DNA from: Mimachlamys varia
Lineage: Eukaryota > Mollusca > Bivalvia > Pectinida > Pectinidae
Length of the DNA: 64,000 bases
Direction: 5' to 3'
Assembly: GCA_947623455.1 (NCBI GenBank)
Contig: OX392536.1
Span: 11,403,282 to 11,467,281 of the forward strand
Part shown: positions 22,969 to 34,200 of the stretch, in pieces
Layout of the letters: the number at the start of each line of letters is the position of its first letter
How positions within the stretch are numbered: position 1 is the first letter of the stretch
Notes under the pieces: generated by a model
What the model was told of the DNA's origin: nothing
The model's input: only the letters and a program-made list of their open reading frames with translations
Databases searched by the model: none
Position numbers and translations under genes: made by a program

Positions 22969-23624
22969 ATGTTTATTTTGTTTGCCTAAATAATTGTTTA
23001 TACATGACTATTGTTTATCCCTACACTGACCAACATTCTTGGTTTGTGGTCCTATCATGATCTCTTAATGTAAATATATTACTTAGAATTTCCCCATTTA
23101 ACCCTTATCTATTCGCCTTGCCGTGTAGCCCTCTCCTGTATACCAGGGAGGCTGGTCATCCTATCACGTGACTGACCAGTGGTCATTGAACCCTAGAGGG
23201 GTCCCCCTATTGCCTAGCGTCATCACATCAGTCAGTGAGTGTTTGAGGGAGACCCAGCATCAGTCATATTTTTTCAACCCCTTTATTGGATTTTACCCAC
23301 ATCGTTATACAGAAGTTTGACACTGAAGAAATCACGTTTAAATGACACTTTCTGAATACTGTGATAGCCTGTGATTTTGCAATTGTTTGTGTCCAAGAAA
23401 GAGGAGGATTACATAATTGTAGTGAGGAAGTTGGGGCACGCGAGCGTCATCTCGTTCGTCGGGACAACAATAATTTTATACGGACTCACGATGTTTTTTC
23501 CGTCCAAGGCAGGAGTTTTCTAAGCACTACGTTTCCATGTTTGATTCGTGTGAACAGCTCTTGACTGTCGTGATCTAACTATCGGACTAGTAATCGTAAG
23601 TTTCACTTGTGTGGTATCATAACC
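22969..23624 (+). promoter_or_regulatory. 5' non-coding leader of the Ngaro-type element
   Basis: 656 bp between the left junction and the gag ATG. It should hold the promoter and left recombination sequences. A short palindrome TGACCAGTGGTCA (about 23181-23193) and an AGGGGTCCCCCT inverted pair are visible. I see no clear TATA box placed relative to a start. Confidence 0.4.
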
Positions 23625-24986
23625 ATGGCGCCAAAAAGAAAATCGTCGAACCGTCCTGCGCCGTATGACCCAGAAAGGCTCGAAAATTGGACGACGGCTC
23701 GTCTAAAGCAAGCTTGTAAAGAACGAGGTATTTATTGCCCCAGTACTGCTCGCCGTTTTGCTATTATTCGACTTCTACAATCGGCCTCACACTCATCGAG
23801 CGACGAAAGCGTTTCGAGACGGTCCCCTCAGTTACCAGAAGCCCAACCTGACACAGACAGTGCGCGATCCCATAATCCCCCTGTAAGTGACGTCAGCCAA
23901 GATGGCCGCGCCCATGATGATAACAGCGTGATCGGCATGTTGACCAATTTGGCCAACAGTGTGGCTCTTTTAACGTCTAAGGTGTCCGTCATGGAACAGC
24001 AAATGAACAGGAACACTGTTACACAAAACGATGCTCTATCGAGTTCGTCAACAAACGAAGCCGCGCAGGGGAGAGTCGCAAATTTAACAGACACAAGCGG
24101 ATCTACACCGAGTGCTTTTGACTTGAACAGTGCGTATCAAGCATTCTACAGCGTGCCAACTGCAGCGGCGGGTAGTGCCGAGCAATTATTTAGATCACCA
24201 GACAATGCCACACACTTCGTTCCGTCTGCCACCAGGACAAATTTCGGGTATGCTGCCCATTCCTTGCCGACGGTGGAAACAATCTCGCCAACGCTCCAGC
24301 AAAACATTGTTGCAGGTAAGGATATTAACTTGGCCTCAATGTTAATTCCTCATTTCCGGGGATCAGGGGACAATACATCGACAGATAGCAAACCTGACCA
24401 TAGGCTCAACAAAACGCTAAATCTTGGTGAATTTATCCAAGCCTTCAGCACATATAAACAAGTCATGTGTAGGAAATTTCCACACAGGAGGGCTGAACTA
24501 GACCTGTACGAACGGGATATTATTGAGATGGCCTCACGTTTCCCAGGACCAGCCTTCTACGAGTACCACTGTGAATTCTCAAAGAACGCTGCTGCACAGC
24601 TTAGATACAACAACAGATGCGTAGATTGGTCTGTGAGGGACACTGTTCTGTTCAACAATATTTTTACTAATCGCCCTGCCAATAAGTGTTCCCATTGTGG
24701 CAGTACCTTGCACTTGTCCAGTTTCTGCCCTGCATCTAGTCATAAAAACACTTCTTCTGTCAAACCTACTGCTACTAAAGGAAACAACGGCCAGGCTAAC
24801 GTAGATACGCATGGAAGAGCAAGAATGTTTCATGGAAATCTCGAGATTTGTAATAACTTTAATGGAGAGAGGGGATGCTCTTTACAAACATGCAACAAAG
24901 CTCACATTTGTTTGGGCTGCAAGTCGTCACACCCCCAATGCCAGTGCCCTTTAGGGAAACATGGGCCTCAAGCCAAGACACGCTAA
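23625..24986 (+). CDS. Gag-like ORF1 of Ngaro-type element (SAP-like domain, CCHC knuckle)
   Basis: Starts at the ATG at 23625 in a good context (AACCATGG) and is 453 codons, ending TAA. The N-terminus has a nuclear-localisation-like PKRKSS and then a SAP-like helix-loop-helix (about residues 17-52, ENWTTARLKQACKERGI then ARRFAIIRLLQ), which suggests DNA binding. A Ser/Thr-rich linker follows. Near residues 354-368 is a CCHC zinc knuckle (C-x2-C-x4-H-x4-C, in CSHCGSTLHLSSFC). The last ~45 residues form the Cys/His cluster common in DIRS/Ngaro gag proteins (CNNFNGERGC, CNKAHICLGC, HPQCQC). Its role would be to package element RNA and perhaps hold it at chromatin. It overlaps the start of the pol frame. 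No internal stops. Confidence 0.8.
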   Translation: MAPKRKSSNRPAPYDPERLENWTTARLKQACKERGIYCPSTARRFAIIRLLQSASHSSSDESVSRRSPQLPEAQPDTDSARSHNPPVSDVSQDGRAHDDNSVIGMLTNLANSVALLTSKVSVMEQQMNRNTVTQNDALSSSSTNEAAQGRVANLTDTSGSTPSAFDLNSAYQAFYSVPTAAAGSAEQLFRSPDNATHFVPSATRTNFGYAAHSLPTVETISPTLQQNIVAGKDINLASMLIPHFRGSGDNTSTDSKPDHRLNKTLNLGEFIQAFSTYKQVMCRKFPHRRAELDLYERDIIEMASRFPGPAFYEYHCEFSKNAAAQLRYNNRCVDWSVRDTVLFNNIFTNRPANKCSHCGSTLHLSSFCPASSHKNTSSVKPTATKGNNGQANVDTHGRARMFHGNLEICNNFNGERGCSLQTCNKAHICLGCKSSHPQCQCPLGKHGPQAKTR

Positions 24987-26594
24987 CAACCGCTTCAGCA
25001 ACTACACCGATAGCTGTTAAAAAAAAATTTAGCACAGGAACTTACCTCCCATCCTGACCAAGATTTTGTGTCTTACCTCATAAATGGTCTCGCATACGGT
25101 TTTGACACTGGCTTTTCCAAGTTACCATACAAGTCCATCAAGTGCAGGAATTTACAGTCAGCATTAAAAGAGCAAAATGCAGTTTCAAGTCTGATAACTA
25201 AAGAACTGGATAAAGGTTTCCTGATAGGTCCTTTCGACGCAGTCCCCTATCATTTAGTGCGAATCAATCCTCTGGGCCTTTCAGAACATAAATATTCCAA
25301 GAAGAAACGGTTAATTGTGGATATGTCTGCACCACATGAGGATCCAGCAAATCCAAGCTTGAACAGTCTAATAGACAAAGATAGTCACTCGTTAAAATAT
25401 GTCACCATTGACGACGCTATTTCAATCATCAAGCGCTTAGGAAAGGGGGCTCTACTGATGAAGACAGACATTTCGGACGCCTTCAAACTTCTGCCTATTA
25501 AACCTGAATTGTGGCCCTTTCACGGCATTTCTTGGGAGAACCAATACTATTTCTACGTGCGGTTAGTGTTCGGGAGTAGATCAAGCCCTAAAATCTTCGA
25601 CAATTTGTCTACAGCTATTTGCTGGATCGCAAACATGAATTATAAGATTGCCAACTTGTTGCATTTATTAGACGATTTTCTAGTTGTGGAGCCTCCTGGC
25701 TCGAATGCTCAAGAAACCATGTCAACTTTCCTAGGGATTTTTAACCGCCTTAATATTCCCATCGCTTCACACAAAACCGAAGGACCATGTACATCTCTAG
25801 AATATCTCGGTGTGCGCCTCGATACGATAAAGATGGAAGCTAGTTTACCCATGGAGAAAATTTGTAGAATTCAAGAAATTTTGAAGTCTTTCTCAGAGCG
25901 GAAAACCTGCACTAAACAGCAGCTGTTGTGTTTGTTAGGTCATATGAATTTCGCGAGTAGAATTATCCGCCCAGGCAGATCTTTCGTGTCGCATCTCATC
26001 AGCCTGTCGACTACTGTTAAACAGCTTCACCACCATGTTACTCTTACAGCGGCTGTGAGATCTGATCTAGCTATGTGGTCGTTTTTCCTTAGTAATTGGA
26101 ACGGTGCATCTTTTTTCCTTGACGACAAAATGACAAGAGCCATCGATATGGAGTTGTATACAGATGCCACACCGACCTCTTACGCGGGATACTTTAACAA
26201 CAAGTGGTTTCAAGGCCATTTCCCGGAGGATCTTTATGCAGAGAAACAGTCTATGGCCCTGTTCGAGCTTTATCCTATTGTTATGGCATGTGTGTTGTGG
26301 GGGCATATGTGGTCGCGCAAAAAGATCTTGTTCTACTGTGACAATTTGGCGGTAGTGGAAATAATTAGTAAAGGGAGATCGAAAGTGCAGAGCATTATGA
26401 AACTTATGAGGCGTCTAACTTTTCATTCAGCCAAACACAATTTTATTGTCTATGCGAAGCATATTGAGGGTAAAAATAACTGTATTGCGGATGCACTTTC
26501 TCGTTGGCAGATGTCCAAGTTCAGGGAACTTGCCCCACAGGCAGACCGGCAGCCAACTTCGTGTCTACTGTTGGAAGCACTTATGATGGAGTGA
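24875..26594 (+). CDS. Pol ORF: reverse transcriptase and RNase H (one frame break)
   Basis: The main frame is open from 25014 to TGA at 26592-26594. The RT has LMKTDISDAFKLLPI (first catalytic Asp) and LLHLLDDFLVV (catalytic Asp pair at 25671-25676). It is followed by an RNase H with acidic residues in ELYTDATP, FELYPI, YCDNLAVV and IADALSR. The ORF ends right after RNase H, with no methyltransferase. The main frame lacks a good ATG. The preceding frame, from ATG 24875 inside the 3' end of gag, reads toward it with a family-typical TTPIAV segment and then hits a run of nine A (25019-25027). Family-typical sequence (HPDQDFVSYL) resumes one frame over, so a one-base change in the A-run probably splits pol. 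Programmed slippage or sequencing error are alternatives. Confidence 0.85.
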
Positions 26595-27571
26595 AGGACA
26601 ACCTGGCTTTCTGGTGGGACAATGCCCTCAGCAAGTCTACACTAGCTACCTACAAGTCCGCCCTGTCCTGTTTCTTGACATTTGTAATAATGGCACGTCT
26701 CGTGGCTCCTTGGCCAGCCGGAGCACTACCTGGTATTTCCGAGGACATACTCATTTCATTCGTCACCTACTGCCAAGGGACTCTGAACTTCAGGTTTGAT
26801 ACTATCAAACTGTATTTGGCAGGCGTAAGATTTCACTATATCAAACATGGACATGGTGATCCACTGAACAGTGTGTTACGGTTACATTATATCTTGAGAG
26901 CAATTAGGAGAACTCAAAAGACAGACAAAAGTAAGCGTCTGCCTATCACTTTTCCAATTTTATCCAATTTGTGTAATGGGCTAGTTAAGGGGATGTTTAC
27001 ACCTTTTATTGATACAATGCTAGCATGTGCTTTTCAAACAGCCTTTTATGGTTTCTTAAGATGCGGCGAATTCACTTGTAAATCTTTAAATGACAACTTT
27101 GTAACATTAAATGATATTTGTGTTGATCACGACAAATCAAAATTTTCTTTGAACCTACGTTCATCCAAAACCGATCCTTTTCATAGAGGCGTCGTGGTAC
27201 CCATCTTCGAAAGCGCTCCGCTTTATCCTGTTCAAACCATGGTCAAATATCTAGATATGAGGCGTAGTCAAGGAGCTTCAGAGTACTCCCCTCTATTCAT
27301 AGAAAATGATTATAGCAACAAACCTCTTACCAGAGCTTTCTTCTTGAAATTACTCCGCGAAGCTTTAAGTAAATTGGGATATGCAGACTCGTCATACAGC
27401 GGTCATTCTTTCAGAATAGGTGCTTGCACATCCGGAGCTGCAGGGGGAGTTGAAGGTCATGTTCTACAGGTATTAGGTAGATGGAAATCATCATGTTTTA
27501 CTACTTATATAAGAACCCAACCTTCCACCATTCTTAATGCTCAGCTCAAACTCAACTTTTGTAACAACTAA
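26480..27571 (+). CDS. Tyrosine recombinase of Ngaro-type element
   Basis: A phage-integrase-type recombinase that would integrate the element's circular DNA. The frame is open from the codon after a TAA at 26477-26479 and overlaps the end of RNase H by 115 bp in the -1 frame. The first in-frame ATG is far inside the domain, so translation probably enters by frameshift or non-AUG initiation. An N-terminal core-binding region (KSTLATYKSALSCFLTFV) precedes the catalytic domain. Visible catalytic residues are the first Arg in LRCGEF, the Lys candidate in RSSKTDPF, His-x2-Arg in SGHSFRIGA (about 27403), Trp in LGRWKSS, and the nucleophilic Tyr in TTYIRTQ (about 27507). All are intact. It ends at TAA 27569-27571. 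The arrangement is like that of known DIRS/Ngaro elements. Confidence 0.88.
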   Translation: MYCGCTFSLADVQVQGTCPTGRPAANFVSTVGSTYDGVKDNLAFWWDNALSKSTLATYKSALSCFLTFVIMARLVAPWPAGALPGISEDILISFVTYCQGTLNFRFDTIKLYLAGVRFHYIKHGHGDPLNSVLRLHYILRAIRRTQKTDKSKRLPITFPILSNLCNGLVKGMFTPFIDTMLACAFQTAFYGFLRCGEFTCKSLNDNFVTLNDICVDHDKSKFSLNLRSSKTDPFHRGVVVPIFESAPLYPVQTMVKYLDMRRSQGASEYSPLFIENDYSNKPLTRAFFLKLLREALSKLGYADSSYSGHSFRIGACTSGAAGGVEGHVLQVLGRWKSSCFTTYIRTQPSTILNAQLKLNFCNN

Positions 27572-27741
27572 TTAAGTACCACTGTTTTGTTATCCTCACT
27601 TTTGGCAACATATATTCTTGGGGGCTCTCGCTTGTTACAACTTTAATTTTTATGTGGTAACTGCACTCATTTGGGCATGTAATTCGGGGGAATTATACCC
27701 CCAATTTATTATATGTTGTTCTTTGCTTACCTAAAGTTTGT

Positions 27742-27824
27742 TCATAATCGCATAATTCATATATGTTGTTAGTAAGTTTATGTACCTGCTAGGGATCGCC
27801 CTGTAAGTCACGTGCATACACTTC
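27742..27824 (+). repeat. Direct repeat copy 1 near the 3' end of the element
   Basis: Includes TTCATATATGTTGTTAGTAA, GTTTATGTACCTGCTAGGGA and GTGCATACACTTCA. It matches 27990-28078 with several substitutions and small indels. It corresponds in position to a B1 split direct repeat. Confidence 0.8.
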
Positions 27825-27912
27825 AAACTCTTGGATCGCCTTGAGTTTCTTTCTTACCTATTGAACTCCGGGATCGCTCGGTTGTTTCCAGTGGGTACAT
27901 CTGGTAGTTCGT

Positions 27913-27936
27913 TACCTCTCGGCGACCCGAGAGGTA
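27913..27936. other. 10-bp stem hairpin between the two direct repeats
   Basis: TACCTCTCGG pairs perfectly with CCGAGAGGTA across a CGAC loop. It is GC-rich in an AT-rich setting. Confidence 0.75.
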
Positions 27937-27989
27937 GCTAAGCCTCGAGATCGCTCAGGTTTGGGGATCGCCCCTCATTGTACATGTAC

Positions 27990-28078
27990 ATAATCACATT
28001 AGTATTTCATATATGTTATTGTTAGCAAGTCTATGTACCTGCAAGGGGTCGCCTTGTAAGTCATGTGCATACACTTCA
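27990..28078 (+). repeat. Direct repeat copy 2, at the 3' terminus
   Basis: Second copy of the 27742-27824 repeat. Its GTGCATACAC coincides with the right boundary of the element. It corresponds in position to a B2 terminal repeat. Confidence 0.8.
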
Positions 28079-28147
28079 GGGAATAGTCATAACCAATCAT
28101 TGTGTTTCAGGGAGAAGTCATAACCAATCATTGTGTTTCAGGGAGTA
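28076..28147. repeat. 31-bp minisatellite, right part (two copies)
   Basis: Starts TCAGGGAATAGTCATAACCA. It continues the array that was cut at 22968. Confidence 0.93.
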
Positions 28148-28235
28148 TCTATGTCGAAGTAAGACAGGCTTACTATAATATTGTGTTAGCAGGGAGAATA
28201 TTGCTCGGTAAATATTATAATTGTATAGATGTTAC

Positions 28236-31165
28236 AACAGCAACGCTGTCGCCCTGTATATTACACTGTCACCCTGTAGATTACACTGTCACCCTGTATA
28301 TTACACTATCACCATGTAGACAACACTGTCACCACGTAGATTATACTGTCACCCTGTAGATTACACTGTCACCCTGTAGATTACACTGTCACACTGTACA
28401 TTACAGTGTCACCCTGTATATTACACTGACACCATGTAGATTACACTGTCACCCTGTACATTACAGTGTCACCCTGTATATTACACTGACACCATGTAGA
28501 TTACACTGTCACCCTGTACATTACACTGTCATCCTGTAGATAACACTGTCACCCTGTACATTACACTGTCACCCTGTACATTACACTGTCACCCTGTATA
28601 TTACACTGTCACCCTGTATATTACACTGTCACACTGTAGAATACACTATCACCCTGTATATCACACTGTATATTACACTGTCACACTGTAGATTACACTG
28701 TCACCCTGTACATTACACTGTCACCCTGTAGATTGCACCGACACCCTGTATATTACACTGTCACACTGTACATTACACTGTCACACTGTAGATTACACTG
28801 TCACCCTGTAGATTACACTGTCACCCTGTACATTACACTGTCAGCCTGTACATTACACTGTCACCCTGTACATTACACTGTCACCCTGTACATTACACTA
28901 GATTACACTGTCACCCTGTAGATTACACTGTCACCCTGTACATTACACTGTCACCATGTATATTACACTGTCACCCTGTAGATTACACTGACACCCTGTA
29001 TATTACACTGTCACCCTGTAGAATATACTCTCACCCTGTAGATTACACTGTCACTCTGAAGATAACACTGTCACACTGTAGATAACACTGTCACCCTGTA
29101 GATTACACTGTCACTCTGAAGATAACACTGTCACACTGTAGATAACACTGTCACCCTGTAGATTACACTGTCACTCTGAAGATAACACTGTCACACTGTA
29201 GATAACACTGTCACCCTGTAGATTACACTGTCACTCTGAAGATAACACTGTCACACTGTAGATAACACTGTCACCCTGTAGATTACACTGTCACTCTGAA
29301 GATAACACTGTCACACTGTATATTACACTGTCACCCTGTAGATTACACTGTCACCCTGTACATTACACTGTCACCCTGTATATTACACTGTCACCCTGTA
29401 GATTACACTGTCACCCTGTACATTACACTGTCACCCTGTATATTACACTGTCACCCTGTAGATTACACTGTCACCCTGTATATAACACTGTCACCCTGTA
29501 CATTACACTGTCACCCTGTACATTACAGTGTCACCCTGTAGATAACACTGACACCCGGTATATTACACTGTCACCCTGTAGATTACACTGTCACCCTGTA
29601 TATTACACTGTCACCCTGTAGATTACACTGTCACCCTGTATATAACACTGTCACCCTGTACATTACACTGTCACCCTGTATATTACACTGTCACCCTGTA
29701 CATTACAGTGTCACCCTGTAGATAACACTGACACCCTGTAGATTACACTGTCACCCTGTACATTACAGTGTCACCCTGTAGATAACACTGTCACCCTGTA
29801 GATTACACTGTCACCCTGTATATAACACTGTCACCCTGTACATTACACTGTCACCCTGTACATTACACTGTCACCCTGTACATTACAGTGTCACCCTGTA
29901 GATAACACTGACACACTGTAGATTACACTGTCACTCTGAAGATAACACTGTCACACTGTAGATAACACTGTCACCCTGTAGATTACACTGTCACCCTGTA
30001 TATAACACTGTCACCCTGTACATTACACTGTCACCCTGTACATTACACTGTCACCCTGTACATTACAGTGTCACCCTGTATATTACACTGACACCATGTA
30101 GATTACACTGTCACCCTGTACATTACACTGTCATCCTGTAGATAACACTGTCACCCTGTACATTACACTGTCACCCTGTATATTACACTGTCACCCTGTA
30201 CATTACACTGTCACCCTGTATATTACACTGTCACCCTGTACATTACACTGTCACTCTGAAGATAACACTGTCACACTGTAGATAACACTGTCACCCTGTA
30301 TATTACACTGTCACCCTGTACATTACACTGTCACCCTGTACATTACACTGTCATCCTGTAGATAACACTGTCACCCTGTACATTACAGTGTCACCCTGTA
30401 TATTACACTGTCACCCTGTACATTACACTGTCACCCTGTATATTACACTGTCACCCTGTACATTACAGTGTCACCCTGTAGATAACACTGACACCCTGTA
30501 GATTACACTGTCACCCTGTAGATTACACTGTCACTCTGAAGATAACACTGTCACACTGTAGATAACACTGTCACCCTGTAGATTACACTGTCACTCTGAA
30601 GATAACACTGTCACCCTGTAGATTACACTATCACCCTGTACATTACACTGTCACCCTGTAGATTACACTGTCACACTGTATATTACACTGTCACCCTGTA
30701 CATTACACTGTCACCCTGTAGATTACACTGTCACACTGTAGATTACACTGTCACCCTGTACATTACACTGTCACCCTGTAGATTACACTGTCACACTGTA
30801 GATTACACTGTCACCCTGTATATTACACTGTCACCCTGTAGATTACACTGTCACCCTGTAGATTACACTGTCACCCTGTACATTACACTGTCACCCTGTA
30901 TATTACACTGTCATCCTGTAGATTACACTGTCACCCTGTATATTACACTGTCACCCTGTAGATTACACTGTCACCCTGTAGATTACACTGTCACACTGTA
31001 TATTACACTGTCACCCTTTAGATAACACTGTCACCCTGTACATTACACTGTCAACCTGTACATTACACTGTCACCCTGTAGATTACACTGTCACACTGTA
31101 GATTACACTGTCACATTGTATATTACACTGTCACCCTGTAGATTACACTGTCACACTGTACAACT
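28236..31165. repeat. 20-bp minisatellite, about 146 copies
   Basis: The unit is GATTACACTGTCACCCTGTA. Common alternatives are CATTACAGTG, TATTACACTG and GATAACACTG at one end and ACACTGTA at the other. From 29041 a three-unit (60-bp) pattern containing TCACTCTGAAGATAACACTG repeats at least four times exactly (29041-29280), which is a higher-order repeat. Short frames inside it are not genes. Confidence 0.97.
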
Positions 31166-31221
31166 CACTGTGATGATTACATATCAATATCATCATATAA
31201 TATATATACAGACTTGATGGA

Positions 31222-34200
31222 TTAAGTACAAAGACTGGAAACATCATCCTGACCTTAGGTACCAGACTAGAAACATCATCCTGACCTTAGGTACACAGAC
31301 TAGAAACATCATCCTGACCTTAGGTACACAGACTAGAAACATCATCCTGACCTTAGGTACACAGACTGGAAACACCATCCTGACCTTAGGTACACAGACT
31401 AGAAACATCATCCTGACCTTAGGTACACAGACAGGAAACATCATCCTGACCTTAGGTACACAGACTAGAAACATCATCCTGACCTTAGGTACACAGACTT
31501 GAAACATCATCCTGACCTTAGGTACCAGACTAGAAACATCATCCTGACCTTAGGTACACAGACTAGACACATCATCCTGACCTTAGGTACACAGACTGGA
31601 AACATCATCCTGACCTTAGGTACACAGACTAGAAACATCATCCTGACCTTAGGTACCAGACTAGAAACATCATCCTGACCTTAGGTACACAGACTAGAAA
31701 CATCATCCTGACCTTAGGTACACAGACTAGAAACATCATCCTGACCTTAGGTACACAGACTGGAAACATCATCCTGACCTTAGGTACACAGACTTGAAAC
31801 ATCATCCTGACCTTAGGTACCAGACTAGAAACATCATCCTGACCTTAGGTACACAGACTAGACACATCATCCTGACCTTAGGTACCAGACTAGAAACATC
31901 ATCCTGACCTTAGGTACCAGACTAGAAACATCATCCTGACCTTAGGTACCAGACTAGACACATCATCTTGACCTTAGGTACCAGACTAGAAACATCATCC
32001 TGACCTTAGGTACACAGACTAGAAACATCATCCTGACCTTAGGTACCAGACTAGAAACATCATCTTGACCTTAGGTACCAGACTAGACACATCATCCTGA
32101 CCTTAGGTACACAGACTAGACACATCATCCTGACTTTAGGTACACAGACTAGACACATCATCCTGACCTTAGGTACACAGACTAGAAACATCATCCTGAC
32201 CTTAGGTACACAGACTAGAAACACCATCCTGACCTTAGGTACACAGACTGGAAACACCATCCTGACTTTAGGTACCAGACTAGAAACATCATCCTGACCT
32301 TAGGTACCAGACTGGAAACATCATCCTGACCTTAGGTACACAGACTAGAAACATCATCCTGACCTTAGGTAAACAGACTAGAAACATCATCCTGACCTTA
32401 GGTAAACAGACTAGAAACATCATCCTGACCTTAGGTACCAGACTAGAAACATCATCCTGACCTTAGGTACACAGACTAGAAACATCATCCTGACCTTAGG
32501 TATTAGACTAGAAACATCATCCTGACCTTAGGTACACAGACTGGAAACATCATCCTGACTTTAGGTAAACAGACTAGAAACATCATCCTGACCTTAGGTA
32601 AACAGACTAGAAACATCATCCTGACCTTAGGTACCAGACTAGAAACATCATACTGACCTTAGGTACACAGACTAGAAACATCATCCTGACCTTAGGTACA
32701 CAGACTAGAAACATCATCCTGACCTTAGGTACCAGACTAGAAACATCATCCTGACCTTAGGTACACAGACTAGAAACATCATCCTGACCTTAGGTACACA
32801 GACTAGAAACATCATCCTGACTTTAGGTACCAGACTAGAAACATCATCCTGACCTTAGGTACACAGACTAGAAACATCATCCTGACCTTAGGTACACAGA
32901 CTAGAAACATCATCCTGACCTTAGGTACCAGACTAGAAACATCATCCTGACCTTAGGTACACAGACTAGAAACATCATCCTGACCTTAGGTACACAGACT
33001 AGAAACATCATCCTGACCTTAGGTACACAGACTAGAAACATCATCCTGACCTTAGGTACACAGACTAGAACATCATCCTGACCTTAGGTACACAGACTAG
33101 AAACATCATCCTGACCTTAGGTACACAGACTTGAAACATCATTCTGACCTTAGGTACACAGACTGGAAACATCATCCTGACCTTAGGTACACAGACTAGA
33201 AACATCATCCTGACCTTAAGTACACAGACTGGAAACATCATCCTGACCTTAGGTACCAGACTAGAAACATCATCCTGACCTTAGGTACACAGACTAGAAA
33301 CATCATCCTGACTTTAGGTACACAGACTAGAAACATCATCCTGACCTTAGGTACACAAACTAGAAACATCATCCTGACCTTAGGTACACAGACTAGAAAC
33401 ATCATCCTGACCTTAGGTACACAGACTGGAAACATCATCCTGACCTTAGGTACACAGACTGGAAACATCATCCTGACCTTAGGTATTAGACTAGAAACAT
33501 CATCCTGACCTTAGGTACCAGACTAGAAACATCATCCTGACCTTAGGTACACAGACTAGAAACATCATCCTGACCTTAGGTACCAGACTAGAAACATCAT
33601 CCTGACCTTAGGTACCAGACTAGAAACATCATCATGACCTTAGGTACACAGACTAGAAACATCATTCTGACCTTAGGTACCAGACTAGAAACATCATCCT
33701 GACCTTAGGTACCAGACTAGAAACATCATTCAGACCTTAGGTACACAGACTAGAAACATCATCCTGACCTTAGGTACCAGACTAGAAACATCATTCAGAC
33801 CTTAGGTACACAGACTAGAAACATCATCCTGACCTTAGGTACCAGACTAGAAACATCATTCAGACCTTAGGTACACAGACTAGAACATCATCCTGACTTT
33901 AGGTACACAGACTAGAAACATCATCCTGACCTTAGGTACCAGACTAGAAACATCATTCAGACCTTAGGTACACAGACTAGAACATCATCCTGACCTTAGG
34001 TACACAGACTAGAAACATCATCCTGACCTTAGGTACACAGACTAGAAACATCATCCTGACCTTAGGTACACAGACTAGAAACATCATCCTGACCTTAGGT
34101 ACACAGACTAGAAACATCATCCTGACCTTAAGTACACAGACTGGAAACATCATCCTGACCTTAGGTACACAGACTAGAAACATCATCCTGACCTTAGGTA

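Larger units (their letters stand above)
22969..28075 (+). mobile_element. Ngaro/DIRS-order tyrosine-recombinase retrotransposon, ~5.1 kb
   Basis: It contains, in order on +, a gag-like ORF, RT/RNase H and a tyrosine recombinase. No methyltransferase domain is seen, which fits Ngaro better than DIRS1 or PAT. It sits inside a 31-bp minisatellite: the left flank ends GTGTT and the right flank starts TCAGGG, which together rebuild the intact unit with no target-site duplication. That is expected for recombinase-mediated integration. Direct repeats lie near the 3' end (27742-27824 and 27990-28078). I could not find a clear copy of the left end inside the right part, as split direct repeats would predict. 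Borders are uncertain by one or two T residues. Pol shows one frame break at an A-run; gag and recombinase are open, so the copy is young. Confidence 0.85.
27572..28075 (+). promoter_or_regulatory. 3' terminal region of Ngaro-type element
   Basis: Non-coding. It holds two direct repeats (listed separately), a hairpin, and a motif GATCGC repeated five times with varying flanks between about 27790 and 27975, plus GGTCGCC at 28047. These may be recombinase-binding or replication signals. Confidence 0.5.

Noticed and set aside
22969..23000. Left terminus resembling 27713-27752, as a possible A1/A2 split direct repeat
   Set aside because: The match needs several gaps in AT-rich sequence; not strong enough to call.
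28236..31165. Regular 20-bp repeats that could suggest a CRISPR array
   Set aside because: The units are contiguous with no unique spacers, and the context is eukaryotic.
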